Position numbers and translations under genes: made by a program
Part shown: in pieces, positions 47,741 through 57,658 of the stretch
Layout: each line of letters begins with the position of its first letter
Position numbering within the stretch: the first letter of the stretch is position 1
The notes under the pieces: generated by a model
Told to the model about the DNA's origin: nothing
The model's database searches: none
The model's input: the letters and a program-made list of their open reading frames with translations, nothing else
Source: Leptospira brenneri
GTDB taxonomy: Bacteria; Spirochaetota; Leptospiria; Leptospirales; Leptospiraceae
Direction of reading: 5' to 3'
DNA: 64,000 bases
Assembly (NCBI RefSeq): GCF_002812125.1
Contig: NZ_NPDQ01000009.1
Span: 1-64,000 of the forward strand

Positions 47741-48604
47741 ATGGACTCTCTATTCGGTGCTGTTTTGACACAACTTCCCGAGCTTGAAAAAAACCTGATC
47801 ATAGCATGGTTACAAGTACAAGGATTCGTCGTAAAAGAATGTACACAGAAAACTTGGAAAGACCATCCAGACTCCATTCGATTTTTTTCGAAACCAACAC
47901 CTGAGATCGCAAAAGAATTATTGGATTGGAGCATTGAACCAGTATTATGTGGTAATTTTACAAAAGAAGACAAAGAAATTTATAAAGAAATGGGAGTTTC
48001 CCTATTATGGGAAAAATCATACACAGAAATCCATACTTTCCCTTGTAAAACCTTACCTTTGTCAAAATTGACTTGGGTAGTGTACACAAAGGATCCCATC
48101 TTTGACAAACACCTATCTGTATTTTTAAAAGCAATGGGTCAAACTGTATTCACCGAAGGAAATATGGAATACCTAGTCAAAAGGATCCAAACAGGACCTT
48201 GTCATTTTCTGATTTTAGATTGGGATATCTCTGATCCAAGAACTGTCGTTTCTGGACTCACAAAACTTAAAAGTGAAAAACAATTTTTGTCCTTAGGGAT
48301 CAAAGACTTTATGAAAGAACATCTCTATCGTGATTTAAAAACAGGAATTGGAACCATTTCGGAAGTGCTTGTTTCTAAATCAGATTTTTGGAATGTATTA
48401 TTAGAAAGTTTTCCACTGACAGAAGAATTCAAAACAGGGAATGGTTACAAGGAAACTTCAAAATCTGTTTCTAAACTTAGTTTCACCTTTCAAGAAAAAC
48501 AAATTCCAGTCACGATGCAATTGATCGAATCTATCTCTCAAAACATTACAGAAACAGGTCCACAAATCAAAAATATTTTAGGTTTATTTAATTGGTTTAT
48601 ATAA
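47741..48604 (+). CDS. Uncharacterised protein with receiver-like fold
   Basis: A 287-residue soluble protein of no recognised family. Residues about 110-195 (LTWVVYTKDPIFDKHLSVFLKAMGQTVFTEGN...CHFLILDWDIS) follow the alternating strand-helix order of a response-regulator receiver, with an Asp in LILDWD at the phosphorylation position. The flanking acidic pair and Lys are not clear, so it may be a degenerate receiver. The first 100 residues look like a second, weaker copy. It converges with the next gene, stop to stop 9 nt apart. Confidence 0.6.
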   Translation: MDSLFGAVLTQLPELEKNLIIAWLQVQGFVVKECTQKTWKDHPDSIRFFSKPTPEIAKELLDWSIEPVLCGNFTKEDKEIYKEMGVSLLWEKSYTEIHTFPCKTLPLSKLTWVVYTKDPIFDKHLSVFLKAMGQTVFTEGNMEYLVKRIQTGPCHFLILDWDISDPRTVVSGLTKLKSEKQFLSLGIKDFMKEHLYRDLKTGIGTISEVLVSKSDFWNVLLESFPLTEEFKTGNGYKETSKSVSKLSFTFQEKQIPVTMQLIESISQNITETGPQIKNILGLFNWFI

Positions 48605-48613
48605 GATTCGATT

Positions 48614-49387
48614 TCATTCAAAAAGTAACATATCATCACTAGAAAGTTCACCAGCACCACGATTGGGAAAAGCTTGTTCAAAAAAAAGTGCGGCGAGTAA
48701 ATCAAAGTCCTCGTCTTCAACACGATTTTCTAACTCCCAAAGTTCATTCCTACGTTTGATGAGTAATGATACAGTTGCATCTTCCAATGCAAATTCAATC
48801 TTCAAACGATTGAGTGTGCGAATGAAAAAATTTAAATTATAAATTACGTAATCTCGGAAATAAGTAAGTCCAGCAATGGTAGGTTCGTATTTTAAAAGTG
48901 CCTCGGTCAAATAACAGGCCGTTTTTAAATCTTCTGTGGCACCCGTTTCTTTATAGGCTTTAAAAATATGATGAACCGTTTCATGCATGGAAATGGTAGA
49001 ATGATAGGAATCCTCAATAAGCCTTATGGCTTCTGGATGAGATTCCATATAAGCAAAAACATCTACGATTTCACGATTGGCCACGGCGCGTTTTCTTTCA
49101 GCATCTGCAGGGTCCTCTGTGACTTTGGGATCCACAAGAAGGATAAAAAGATATTTGGTTTCAAAGGCAAATCTAGATTCTTTTGGGATGTAGTATTCGA
49201 TCCAGATCGGTTCCTTGTAGTACTCGAGTGATTCTTGGAAACTGAGTTCTGGTGTGACTTTGAGAGATTTGAGTTTTTTTACGTCATCGGTGATGACTTT
49301 TTTTCCTTCTACCCTAGTTTTACTGCGTTTGATTTGTCGGAGTTCCGACTTATTCAAAAGCGGTTTGGGTTTGAAGGAAGAATCCAT
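48614..49387 (-). CDS. Uncharacterised protein, mostly helical
   Basis: A 257-residue protein without signal peptide or membrane segment. It has a basic N-terminus (KPKPLLNKSELRQIKRSKTRVEGKK), a beta-rich middle (IWIEYYIPKESRFAFETKYLFILLVD) and a long helical C-terminal half ending in an acidic tail (ELSSDDMLLFE). I do not recognise a family. It lies 17 nt downstream of the thioredoxin-like gene and is probably the last gene of the minus-strand run from 51850. Confidence 0.6.
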   Translation of the reverse strand: MDSSFKPKPLLNKSELRQIKRSKTRVEGKKVITDDVKKLKSLKVTPELSFQESLEYYKEPIWIEYYIPKESRFAFETKYLFILLVDPKVTEDPADAERKRAVANREIVDVFAYMESHPEAIRLIEDSYHSTISMHETVHHIFKAYKETGATEDLKTACYLTEALLKYEPTIAGLTYFRDYVIYNLNFFIRTLNRLKIEFALEDATVSLLIKRRNELWELENRVEDEDFDLLAALFFEQAFPNRGAGELSSDDMLLFE

Positions 49388-49404
49388 GTTATATCATCGA
49401 CAAT

Positions 49405-49914
49405 TTAGAAGAACCGCAAAAGAAAAGAACGCAACCAAAACCCAATTGGGCTTAAGATTCCCGTATCGGAAAATACAACCTTACCCTCTTCATTCAAAAA
49501 TACCGTTGTAGGATAAGCAGAAATCCTCCATTCCTTTAACATCCTATAATCAGCTGCATAAATCGGATGTTTGGCATCTGGTGTGAGTTTTGTCATGATG
49601 TCTTTGGTTTCTTCCGAATCTTCAGCTTCCAGAACGGAAAGGAAGATGGTAGATTTGGGCAGGAAACTTAAATTGGCCTCTAAAATGGGAGAGTAAGCCT
49701 TACAGATGGTGCACCAGGTGGCCCAGAAATAAACAACCTTGGAATGCCCTTTCCAAGAATTTGCCTCCGTAGGAGTAGTGGCCAGAATCTCAATCGGGAC
49801 ACCCGGTTTTGTGTCCCTACCCTTAAAATAAGCAAAACAAAGGGTGGTCGAAAAAAAGAAAACAAAGGCGGAGACCACCTTCCATCCATACGGTAATTGC
49901 TTCCAAATCTTCAT
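49405..49914 (-). CDS. TlpA/ResA-like membrane-anchored thioredoxin
   Basis: From the ATG at 49914 the product has 169 residues. One N-terminal membrane segment (WKVVSAFVFFFSTTLCFAYF) anchors a periplasmic thioredoxin domain. The active site is WATWCTICKAYSP (CxxC) and the cis-proline is in ISAYPTTVFLNEEG. Such proteins reduce disulfides, for example during cytochrome maturation. The earlier in-frame start at 49986 would lie inside the prenyltransferase gene; the chosen ATG follows that gene's stop by 5 nt. Role here is unassigned. Confidence 0.85.
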   Translation of the reverse strand: MKIWKQLPYGWKVVSAFVFFFSTTLCFAYFKGRDTKPGVPIEILATTPTEANSWKGHSKVVYFWATWCTICKAYSPILEANLSFLPKSTIFLSVLEAEDSEETKDIMTKLTPDAKHPIYAADYRMLKEWRISAYPTTVFLNEEGKVVFSDTGILSPIGFWLRSFLLRFF

Positions 49915-49919
49915 AGTCT

Positions 49920-50819
49920 CTATTGTAAGACTGGTGGCTGGCCAGATATGTTCCCAAACATTAAAAATAAGATGAGAAGTAACCAAATGAATCCAGAAAC
50001 AAGAACACTGACATCCGTGAGAATGGCTTTGGTTGGGTTATGACCCATGTTCTTTATATAAATGATGTAGAGAGAGCGAAAGATCGCATAAACCACAATT
50101 GGTACTGTATAAACCATATGAGGTGTTCCTAAACTTTTGGCAGTCTCTGGGCTGACTGCATACATAACGTAGCTAACAAGCGTTAGCGTAGCAACCACAG
50201 CCATCATCAAATCTAAAAACTCAATGGAATACTCTTCTAAAATCTTTCGATGTTTTCCAGCATCGGTCTTCAGGATATTGATCTCTCCCCTGCGTTTGGA
50301 AAATCCCCAAAACAGAGCCAACATAAAAGTACAAAGCAATAACCAATGTGAAAACTCAACTCCAATGACAACGGCACCCGCAATGGCACGTAACACAAAT
50401 CCAATGGAGATACTCATCACATCCAAAATCACAATATGTTTTAAAACTTTGCTATATAACATATTAAAAAGAAGATAAAAGATAGTGAGGTAAAAGAAAA
50501 CTGGGGAAAGTTTATAAGCACCAATGAGCGCTACAGGAAGTATGATTCCCGTAATGGCGAGAGCAATTCCAGAATCCAATTCCCCACTGGCAAGCGGTCT
50601 ATGTTTTTTCTCTGGATGTTTTGCATCTTCTTTTTGATCCAAAAAATCGTTAAAAACATATTGGCAGCTTGCCACAAGGGAAAAACAAAAAAAGGCCAAA
50701 CAAACTTTTGTCAGTGAAGGGAGTTCAAAAATCTTTTTTGAAAAAATTAGTCCAGCAAATAGGATCACATTTTTGATCCATTGAGGAACTCGCATTAATT
50801 TGAGGTATAAGTAGATCAT
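49920..50819 (-). CDS. UbiA-family prenyltransferase (decaprenyl-phosphate phosphoribosyltransferase-like)
   Basis: A 299-residue membrane protein with eight to nine hydrophobic segments. The first aspartate-rich motif reads NDFLDQKEDAKHPEKKHRPLASG, and RVPQWIKNVILFAGLIF near the N-terminus is characteristic of the subgroup that includes decaprenyl-phosphate phosphoribosyltransferase (DprE/Rv3806c-like). A quinone or haem-O prenyltransferase is less likely. Such enzymes join a polyprenyl phosphate to PRPP for cell-envelope sugars. It overlaps the upstream gene by 4 bp. Confidence 0.85.
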   Translation of the reverse strand: MIYLYLKLMRVPQWIKNVILFAGLIFSKKIFELPSLTKVCLAFFCFSLVASCQYVFNDFLDQKEDAKHPEKKHRPLASGELDSGIALAITGIILPVALIGAYKLSPVFFYLTIFYLLFNMLYSKVLKHIVILDVMSISIGFVLRAIAGAVVIGVEFSHWLLLCTFMLALFWGFSKRRGEINILKTDAGKHRKILEEYSIEFLDLMMAVVATLTLVSYVMYAVSPETAKSLGTPHMVYTVPIVVYAIFRSLYIIYIKNMGHNPTKAILTDVSVLVSGFIWLLLILFLMFGNISGQPPVLQ

Positions 50820-51850
50820 TTTTTCTTCACTTTATGGGCTTCAATGTATTTCATTTTGAACTTAATGGTTTTGGCATCATTTAGAGTTGGGAATACCAAT
50901 TGAATTTGCGGATCAGATCCTGTTGTAATCATTTCCACAATCTCACCAGGTGATTGTTTACCAGCAGTTTTGATATCGATAATTTTCAAAAAATCTTGGT
51001 AATCTTCTGGTAACAAATTTGGACTCACGACAATTTTTTTAGAATAGATTTCCTTTCCCTTCGAATCCAAGATACTGATCTGATCCAAAACAAATCGAAT
51101 CCCTCTTTGTTCTAAAGGATCAATTCTAAGACCGCCAAAATTTGACATAGATTCGGTAAGTGCGAATTGAAATTCCACCCAGTCCCCTATGTCTTTTTTT
51201 AGGACTGGTAATACAACCATCCTTTCTTCAGAAGTTCCAGGTTTCTCTTTACTGACAAAGGTATAGAGTCGTATGGATTGATCCTTAAATACAGGATATT
51301 TGTACTGGTAATAAAAAAATCCGAGAAAACTCAAAACAATGATAGAGGTAAATAAAATGATACGAATCTTTCTGACCAATTGAAACGAATCTAAAGCAGT
51401 CACATAACGCACACTAAAGTCTTTTTTGGTTTCATCTAATAGGTATTCGTATGTATCTAAGGCTGATGAAAAATATTCATCTAACTCTTTACTAGAAAGT
51501 TCTGCCAGTTTTTCAAAAAACTCCAAAAATCGAAATGGTTTGAATTTTTTATCCGATTCAGGAATGGAAAAATTAGAGAGACTTGCCCCAAATGGAATTT
51601 CTTTTTGATTTGTTCTTTGTAATTGGAAATTAACTAAATCATAAGTTAGGTAACGAAAAAGAAGTTTTGTATCATCCCATTTGTCGCTCGACAAAAGGAG
51701 TTCTATGGATTCCAAACGAGACTCGATTGATGATAACGTTTTTTTTTGAGAATCCTTTTGTTTCTCTAAGTCAAGTTCAGAAGGACTTAAAACAGGATTC
51801 TTCCAGGTTGAAAACAATAAATCTCGAATGCGTAATTTCACAAATACCAA
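50816..51850 (-). CDS. One-TM protein, unknown function
   Basis: A 344-residue protein. Residues 1-155 are helical and probably cytoplasmic; one membrane segment (IILFTSIIVLSFLGFFYYQY) follows near residue 175. The remaining part (from VFKDQSIRLYTFVSKE) is beta-rich and extracytoplasmic. No family is recognised. The start is TTG at 51850 with AAGGA 10 nt upstream; a GTG at 51841 is an alternative. Its stop overlaps the prenyltransferase start (ATGA), suggesting a shared envelope role. Confidence 0.62.
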   Translation of the reverse strand: MVFVKLRIRDLLFSTWKNPVLSPSELDLEKQKDSQKKTLSSIESRLESIELLLSSDKWDDTKLLFRYLTYDLVNFQLQRTNQKEIPFGASLSNFSIPESDKKFKPFRFLEFFEKLAELSSKELDEYFSSALDTYEYLLDETKKDFSVRYVTALDSFQLVRKIRIILFTSIIVLSFLGFFYYQYKYPVFKDQSIRLYTFVSKEKPGTSEERMVVLPVLKKDIGDWVEFQFALTESMSNFGGLRIDPLEQRGIRFVLDQISILDSKGKEIYSKKIVVSPNLLPEDYQDFLKIIDIKTAGKQSPGEIVEMITTGSDPQIQLVFPTLNDAKTIKFKMKYIEAHKVKKK

Positions 51851-51895
51851 GTTTGGATTTTCCTTAAAATACTAAAACTGATTTTTATCACGATT

Positions 51896-53422
51896 CTAGC
51901 CGACTTGGATTTTCACACCATCGTCAACAGTTCCCATTTTAGGCACCCCAGAGTGACCAGTGGCAGCGATCAGAACCGTAAAGATTCCCACTCTCCCTAC
52001 ATACATCACAGCAGCATAAAATACCTTTTCAATGTCTCCCAATTGAGATGTTAAATTCAAACTAAATCCAACCGTAGAAAAAGAAGAAATCAGCTCAAAA
52101 AAGATGACATGTAATGAATGTTGGTTTTGGTCCAAAATTCCAAGAAAAATAAAAATAAAGGCTAAGGCAATGGTCGCAAGGAAGTAAACTCGAATGGCGA
52201 CAGCCACCGAATTTTTAGAAACAATCTCCCCAAATAACATTACAGGTTTGGAAGGTTGAATCACATTTTTTAAATAAGCAAGTAACAAAACAAAGGTGGT
52301 GATTTTTATACCACCAGCCGTCCCTTGGGGACCACCACCGATAAACATAAGAACAATAATGATGATAATACTGGCATCATTGAGATGCCCCAAATCCATT
52401 GTAGAAAAACCGGCAGTACGAGAACAAACAGACATAAAGAAAGCATTGGAAATTTTATCGGCCAGAGCTAACCCATGAAAGGTATGTGGATTGGAACGTT
52501 CCAAAAAATAAATCCCAACAAAACCAAACAAAAGCAATGCGAAGGAACCATAAACCAAAAGTTTTGACTGAATTCTTGTTGTTTCCCCCCGCAAATGTTT
52601 GTTATAATCCTCAATCCTATTTTCTAAGAAAGCAGAGAACTGAGCAGGAAGTAATAATAACCTTGGAACATTGCCGGTTTTTAATGCCTTTTCCATCATC
52701 AAAGTTTCGGCCATCACTTCAATCCGATACACAATTCGAACAAATACAGTTAAGAGAAATTTTTCCAAAAGGATGATGACCGGAAATCCAATCCCTCCAA
52801 AAATCACAAGGCCAGAAACAATGTATAAAGAAAAAGGATCCAAACGAAGTGCACTGAGATCATCAGTGATAGAAAAACCAGCGTTGTTAAATGAGGAAAC
52901 AGCAGTGAATAAAGAAAAAAACCACCGAGAGTTTCCCTCTTCCACACCTTCGGGCATATGGAGATAAAGTCCGATCGCTCCTAGAATTTCTATGGAAAAT
53001 GAAATATTGATAATGGAGAGTAACATCCGATTGACTTCGTTTGTGGCAAGAGATTCCGTTTCTGCTTGGGTATCAATGGCCGCACCGACAAAGGCATTGA
53101 AACGAGCATTACGTGAAATTCCTTGGGTGATGAGAAATCCTACAATCACAGTAAAACTAATGATCCCGAGTCCTCCTAGTTGGATGAGAAAAAGCATAAT
53201 CCAGTGAGTCGATGGATTGAGTCCAGAAAGGGGGACGGGAGAGAGTCCAGTCACACAAATGGAAGAAGCAGAAAGGTAAAAACTATCTACATAGGAAAGT
53301 TCCCCCTCCTCCGAAATATAGAGTGCAAAGGAGCCGACAAGGATGGCAGTAAAAAAGCCGAGACAAACCACTCGGGCAAAAGACAATGTTCGAAAAAATC
53401 GATTGAAGTGCGCTAGCGGCAT
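51896..53422 (-). CDS. Trk/Ktr-type potassium uptake protein
   Basis: A 508-residue ion-conducting subunit of a TrkH/KtrB K+ transporter. The four pore-loop motifs are ICVTGLSPV, SSFNNAGFS, CSRTAGFST and SFSTVGFSL, each with the selectivity-filter glycine. Eight or more membrane segments fit the family. A cytosolic TrkA/KtrA NAD-binding partner is needed but is not in the window. It is divergent from fusA. Confidence 0.93.
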   Translation of the reverse strand: MPLAHFNRFFRTLSFARVVCLGFFTAILVGSFALYISEEGELSYVDSFYLSASSICVTGLSPVPLSGLNPSTHWIMLFLIQLGGLGIISFTVIVGFLITQGISRNARFNAFVGAAIDTQAETESLATNEVNRMLLSIINISFSIEILGAIGLYLHMPEGVEEGNSRWFFSLFTAVSSFNNAGFSITDDLSALRLDPFSLYIVSGLVIFGGIGFPVIILLEKFLLTVFVRIVYRIEVMAETLMMEKALKTGNVPRLLLLPAQFSAFLENRIEDYNKHLRGETTRIQSKLLVYGSFALLLFGFVGIYFLERSNPHTFHGLALADKISNAFFMSVCSRTAGFSTMDLGHLNDASIIIIIVLMFIGGGPQGTAGGIKITTFVLLLAYLKNVIQPSKPVMLFGEIVSKNSVAVAIRVYFLATIALAFIFIFLGILDQNQHSLHVIFFELISSFSTVGFSLNLTSQLGDIEKVFYAAVMYVGRVGIFTVLIAATGHSGVPKMGTVDDGVKIQVG

Positions 53423-53458
53423 ATTCCCCTAATCTCTACTTTCTCCAAGATTTTCCCT

Positions 53459-53487
53459 TTGACTAAAAATCCCAAGTACTTTACAAA
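53459..53487 (+). promoter_or_regulatory. Candidate fusA promoter
   Basis: TTGACT (53459-53464) and TACAAA (53482-53487) are 17 nt apart, about 60 nt upstream of the fusA ATG, which has a strong GAGGAA ribosome-binding site. The long leader shows no clear structure. Confidence 0.5.
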
Positions 53488-53548
53488 CGCAGTCCATTTC
53501 AGATTTTGGTAGAATCAATTCAAGTTTAACGACTATTTTGAGGAAAAT

Positions 53549-55666
53549 ATGACCTCTGCGACAGAAACCAAACGCGACCCTAAACTGGAAAGAATCCGTA
53601 ACATCGGAATTTCCGCACACATTGACTCTGGTAAGACAACTCTTACAGAACGTATTTTATTTTATACGAACAAAATCCACGCCATTCACGAAGTACGTGG
53701 TAAAGACGGTGTGGGCGCCACTATGGACAGTATGGACCTCGAAAGAGAAAGAGGGATCACTATCCAGTCAGCGGCAACTTACGCAACTTGGAAAGACATT
53801 ACCATCAACATCATTGATACTCCGGGCCACGTTGACTTCACGATCGAAGTAGAACGTTCCCTTCGTGTACTTGACTCTGCTATTATGGTTCTTTGTGGAG
53901 TGGCGGGAGTTCAGTCTCAGTCCATCACTGTAGACCGTCAGATGAAACGTTACAGTGTACCTCGCGTTGCCTTTATCAACAAACTTGATAGAACAGGTGC
54001 TAACCCTTGGAGAGTGATCGAACAACTTCGTGAAAAACTTCATTTGAATGCACACGCAGTTCAACTTCCTATTGGTTTAGAAAACGACCTAAAAGGGATT
54101 GTTGACCTTGTCGAAATGAAGGCCTACTACTTCGAAGGTCCAAACGGACAAGATATCAAAATCACGGAAATCCCTGATGAATTAAAAGACCAAGCGAACG
54201 AAAAACGCGAAGCTCTTCTCGATGCGGTTTCTCTTTTCAGTGACGAACTCACAGAAGAGATGTTAGAAGGTGCGCCTTCGGAAGCACGAATCAGAGAAGC
54301 GATTCGTCGTGGAGTTCTCGCTCTTAAATTTGTTCCTGTATTTATGGGTTCTGCCTTTAAAAACAAAGGGGTTCAAAGACTTCTTGATGGAGTTGCTGAC
54401 TACCTTGCATCCCCTTATGATGTAGAAAACAAAGCAAAAGAAATCGGAAACGAAGAAAACGAATTCAATTTAGAATCAGATCCAGAAAAACCACTCGTTT
54501 GCCTAGCATTCAAACTGGAAGACGGTCGTTACGGTCAGTTAACTTATGTTCGTGTTTACCAAGGTAGACTCGAAAAAGGTATGACGATCTATAACTCATC
54601 AAATAACAAACGCCATAATATTGGACGTCTTGTTCGTATGCACTCTAACGATATGGAAGATATCACCAAAGCAGAAGCAGGAGATATCGTAGCACTATTC
54701 GGTATTGATTGTGCGTCTGGGGATACATTCACTGATGGAAAAGCAAAAGTGACTATGGAGTCCATGTTTGTTCCAAACCCAGTGATCTCTCTTACAATTG
54801 AATGTAAAGAATCAAAACAACTTCCAAACCTTGCGAAGGCACTCAACCGTTTCACTAAGGAAGACCCTACCTTCCAAACAGAAATCGATAAAGAGTCTGG
54901 ACAAACCATCATCAAAGGGATGGGAGAACTCCACCTCGAAGTTTATATCGAACGTATGAAACGGGAATACGGTGTGGATCTAGTCACTGGCGCGCCACAG
55001 GTTGCTTACCGTGAAACGATTACTAAGTCTGCAGATTTTGATTACACTCATAAAAAACAAACGGGTGGTCAAGGTCAGTTCTCTCGTGTGGCTGGTTTTA
55101 TCGAACCAATCCCACAAGAAGAAGGAAAAGACTACGAATTCGTAGATAAAATCGTGGGTGGTTCCATCCCTCGCGAATACATCGGATCTTGCGATAAGGG
55201 TTTTCGTTCTTGTTTAGAAAGAGGATCCCTCATTGGATTCCCTATCATTGGAGTTCGTTGTGTGATCAATGACGGTGCTTACCATGATGTGGATTCATCT
55301 GATATGGCATTCCAAATTGGTGCGCGTTACGGTTTCCGCCAAGGATTCGGTAAAGCAGCTCCGATTATCTTAGAGCCAATCATGAGAGTGGAAGTAGAAG
55401 GTCCGACAGAATTCCAAGGAGCCATCCTTGCTTCCGTCAACCAAAGACGTGGTATGATCTTAAACACAACCGAAGAAAACGGTTACGCTAAGATCGAAGC
55501 GGAAGTTCCTCTTGCGGATATGTTCGGTTACTCCACTGTGCTTCGTTCTTCTACCCAAGGAAAGGCAGAGTTTGCTATGGAATTTTCCAAGTATGCTCCT
55601 GTTCCAAGAAACGTAGCGGACGAGTTGATGAAAAAATACAAGGTCAACAACAAAGAAGAAGAATAA
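53549..55666 (+). CDS. fusA: Elongation factor G, spirochaete/mitochondrial EFG1 type
   Basis: Translocation GTPase, 705 residues. The G1 block reads [18 protein letters not shown], switch [18 protein letters not shown]3 DTPGHVDFT and G4 NKLD. The [10 protein letters not shown] form and [16 protein letters not shown] closely match mitochondrial EF-G1 rather than standard bacterial EF-G (DAGKTTTTER). In spirochaetes this form handles translocation while a second EF-G handles ribosome recycling. There is no rpsL, rpsG or tuf neighbour. It has its own promoter and a strong terminator. Confidence 0.97.
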   Translation: MTSATETKRDPKLERIRNIGISAHIDSGKTTLTERILFYTNKIHAIHEVRGKDGVGATMDSMDLERERGITIQSAATYATWKDITINIIDTPGHVDFTIEVERSLRVLDSAIMVLCGVAGVQSQSITVDRQMKRYSVPRVAFINKLDRTGANPWRVIEQLREKLHLNAHAVQLPIGLENDLKGIVDLVEMKAYYFEGPNGQDIKITEIPDELKDQANEKREALLDAVSLFSDELTEEMLEGAPSEARIREAIRRGVLALKFVPVFMGSAFKNKGVQRLLDGVADYLASPYDVENKAKEIGNEENEFNLESDPEKPLVCLAFKLEDGRYGQLTYVRVYQGRLEKGMTIYNSSNNKRHNIGRLVRMHSNDMEDITKAEAGDIVALFGIDCASGDTFTDGKAKVTMESMFVPNPVISLTIECKESKQLPNLAKALNRFTKEDPTFQTEIDKESGQTIIKGMGELHLEVYIERMKREYGVDLVTGAPQVAYRETITKSADFDYTHKKQTGGQGQFSRVAGFIEPIPQEEGKDYEFVDKIVGGSIPREYIGSCDKGFRSCLERGSLIGFPIIGVRCVINDGAYHDVDSSDMAFQIGARYGFRQGFGKAAPIILEPIMRVEVEGPTEFQGAILASVNQRRGMILNTTEENGYAKIEAEVPLADMFGYSTVLRSSTQGKAEFAMEFSKYAPVPRNVADELMKKYKVNNKEEE

Positions 55667-55691
55667 ACCCTTCGTTTTGGTTCGATTTTGG

Positions 55692-55718
55692 AAAAGGCGG
55701 GCACTCCCCGCCTTTTTT
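55692..55718 (+). terminator. Rho-independent terminator of fusA
   Basis: GGCGGG (55696-55701) and CCCGCC (55707-55712) pair around a 5-nt loop, extended by AA/TT and followed by six T residues. It lies about 30 nt after the fusA stop. Confidence 0.9.
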
Positions 55719-55765
55719 ATTGCCCTCTCTCTTTTACCTGTCGATACTTCTAAAAGAGTCAAGGG

Positions 55766-56404
55766 ATGCGAAAACTTCATTACATTCTAATTTTTTTGGG
55801 TTTTGCGCTCCTATTCCCCATTTCTGCCAAACAAAATCAAAAATCAGAAACTCCATCAACGTACCGCGTGACAAAGGGAGATTCCTGGTTTGGAATCGCT
55901 CGAAAATTTAAAGTTTCCCCCGAAACCTTAGCCAAGTTAAACGGCCGTACTACAAGTGAAAACCTTTATGAAAGAGAACTGTTACGAATTCCCAAAGGAA
56001 ATGAAAAGCTAACATTCGCTCCCGAATCAGTCCTCAAAGAAAAACCTTCCAATCCTTTGGATAGGAAAGAGAGAGTTCTAAAAAAGTTTTCCGAACTCAC
56101 TTACGATCCACACAAAGGAATTCAATTCCAACGCGGTGTTTCTTCCCTTGTGCGAGCAAGTCTTCCCGGTAAAGTAGTTCACGTAGATTATATGGATGGG
56201 TATGAAAACTTTGTGATCTTAGAACATCAAAATGGACTCTATTCTGTTTATGGGAATCTGGAACGAATTCAGGTAACAGAAGGCCAACAGGTAAAATCGA
56301 AAGATCGTTTAGGAATTTTGGCAAAGGACAAAGGCCTCTATTTCCAGGTGAACCAAAACAAACAAAACCTGAATCCAGAGAAAATTTTAGAGGGAGGAAT
56401 CTAA
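55766..56404 (+). CDS. LysM protein with degenerate M23 peptidase domain
   Basis: A 212-residue exported protein. A signal peptide (LHYILIFLGFALLFPISA) precedes a LysM domain (YRVTKGDSWFGIARKF...LRIPKG, about 33-77) that binds peptidoglycan. The C-terminal half (VRASLPGKVVHVDYMDGYENFVILEHQNG...) follows the LytM fold, but the zinc ligands are missing: YSVYGNL replaces the usual HxH region and LYFQV the last block. It is therefore likely NlpD/EnvC-like, recruiting or activating an amidase. It overlaps the next gene by 1 bp. Confidence 0.85.
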   Translation: MRKLHYILIFLGFALLFPISAKQNQKSETPSTYRVTKGDSWFGIARKFKVSPETLAKLNGRTTSENLYERELLRIPKGNEKLTFAPESVLKEKPSNPLDRKERVLKKFSELTYDPHKGIQFQRGVSSLVRASLPGKVVHVDYMDGYENFVILEHQNGLYSVYGNLERIQVTEGQQVKSKDRLGILAKDKGLYFQVNQNKQNLNPEKILEGGI

Positions 56405-57633
56405 TGACAAACTCTGTTTTATTTCAATCTGGTTCGGTGTATCGCAATGGAAAATTAGAGGACTTAGACTTACAGGTCGATGGTGAAAAAATTTCCAATA
56501 TAGATACCAACCTTTCCCCAAAAACAAATACCTTTCGCGTATCCTTAAAAGGTAAAAAACTATACCCAGGTTTTATCAATTCCCATGACCATTTACTTGC
56601 AAGTTATCTCCCCAAAGTAGGAGGAAACGAAAAACACAAGTCTTGGTTGTCCTACGACAATCTTTACAAAAGTTCAGGAGTGTTTGCCGAACGCCAACAA
56701 GTAGATCCAGAAATTTTATATTATTTAGGCGCTTATAAAAATCTTTTTGCTGGTGTCACAACCGTCTTTGATCATATCCCGCATCAGGTTCAAAATCCAT
56801 TCCGAGGAATCCTTCCCGTAAAACTCATTTCCGATTACACGATTGCCCACTCGGTTGGGAACTATAGTTTGGGTTGGGGAGAAGGTCCGGCTCTGGAATA
56901 CCGAATGGCAGAACATGCTGGCCTTCCTTTTGTAACTCACCTGGGAGAAGGTTTAGATGACGATTCTAAACAATCCCTCCGTCAGTTAGAAAAAATGGAT
57001 GCTCTCGGCGGACATTCTGTACTCGTACACTGTTTACCCTTTGGACCAAGGGAAGTAGAAAAAATTCTAGAAAAAGGTGCCTCTGTTGTATGGTGCCCTA
57101 CTTCCAACCTTCATATCTTTGGCAAAACAACGAATATCAAACTCTTTCTGGATATGGGAGTTAACGTATGTTTGGGGACAGATTATTCTGCAAGTGGATC
57201 GGTAAACCTTTTAGAAGAATTAAAAACTGCCAAATCTATCTATTTTGGATTGTATGGAGAAGAATTACCAGAATCCACATTACTTAAAATGATCACAGAA
57301 AATCCAAGAAAGGCGTTTCGCTTAGGAAACCCAGATGCTCTGATGCCAGGTCTTTCCGCAGATTTACTTGTAGTAAACGATGATAAAAATAAATCAGAAA
57401 TCACTGTGTCCGACTTATCGTGGAAACATATCGATCTTGTTGTCATTGATGGATATCCAATTTACGGATCAGAAGAATATAAGTCTCTCTTTCTCCATTT
57501 TGGTTTAGAAACAGAAGAATTATCCATCGATGGTAAAATAAAATTGGTTGCTGGTTCACCAAAAAAACTCTTGAAACAAGTTTCTGACAGTGTCGGTTAT
57601 AAAAAGAGTTTGGCTTTTTTACCTAATTTTTGA
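56404..57633 (+). CDS. Metal-dependent amidohydrolase (ATZ/TRZ-like)
   Basis: A 409-residue TIM-barrel hydrolase. Metal ligands are readable in PGFINSHDHLL (HxH), FVTHLGEG, LVHCLPFG and CLGTDYSASG, with VVWCPTSNLHIFG between the last two. The pattern fits the chlorohydrolase/cytosine-deaminase/S-adenosylhomocysteine-deaminase branch; the exact substrate cannot be deduced. It is the second gene of the LysM-to-prmC run. Confidence 0.88.
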   Translation: MTNSVLFQSGSVYRNGKLEDLDLQVDGEKISNIDTNLSPKTNTFRVSLKGKKLYPGFINSHDHLLASYLPKVGGNEKHKSWLSYDNLYKSSGVFAERQQVDPEILYYLGAYKNLFAGVTTVFDHIPHQVQNPFRGILPVKLISDYTIAHSVGNYSLGWGEGPALEYRMAEHAGLPFVTHLGEGLDDDSKQSLRQLEKMDALGGHSVLVHCLPFGPREVEKILEKGASVVWCPTSNLHIFGKTTNIKLFLDMGVNVCLGTDYSASGSVNLLEELKTAKSIYFGLYGEELPESTLLKMITENPRKAFRLGNPDALMPGLSADLLVVNDDKNKSEITVSDLSWKHIDLVVIDGYPIYGSEEYKSLFLHFGLETEELSIDGKIKLVAGSPKKLLKQVSDSVGYKKSLAFLPNF

Positions 57634-57658
57634 AAATGAAGCGCAAGCGAGGCATGAG

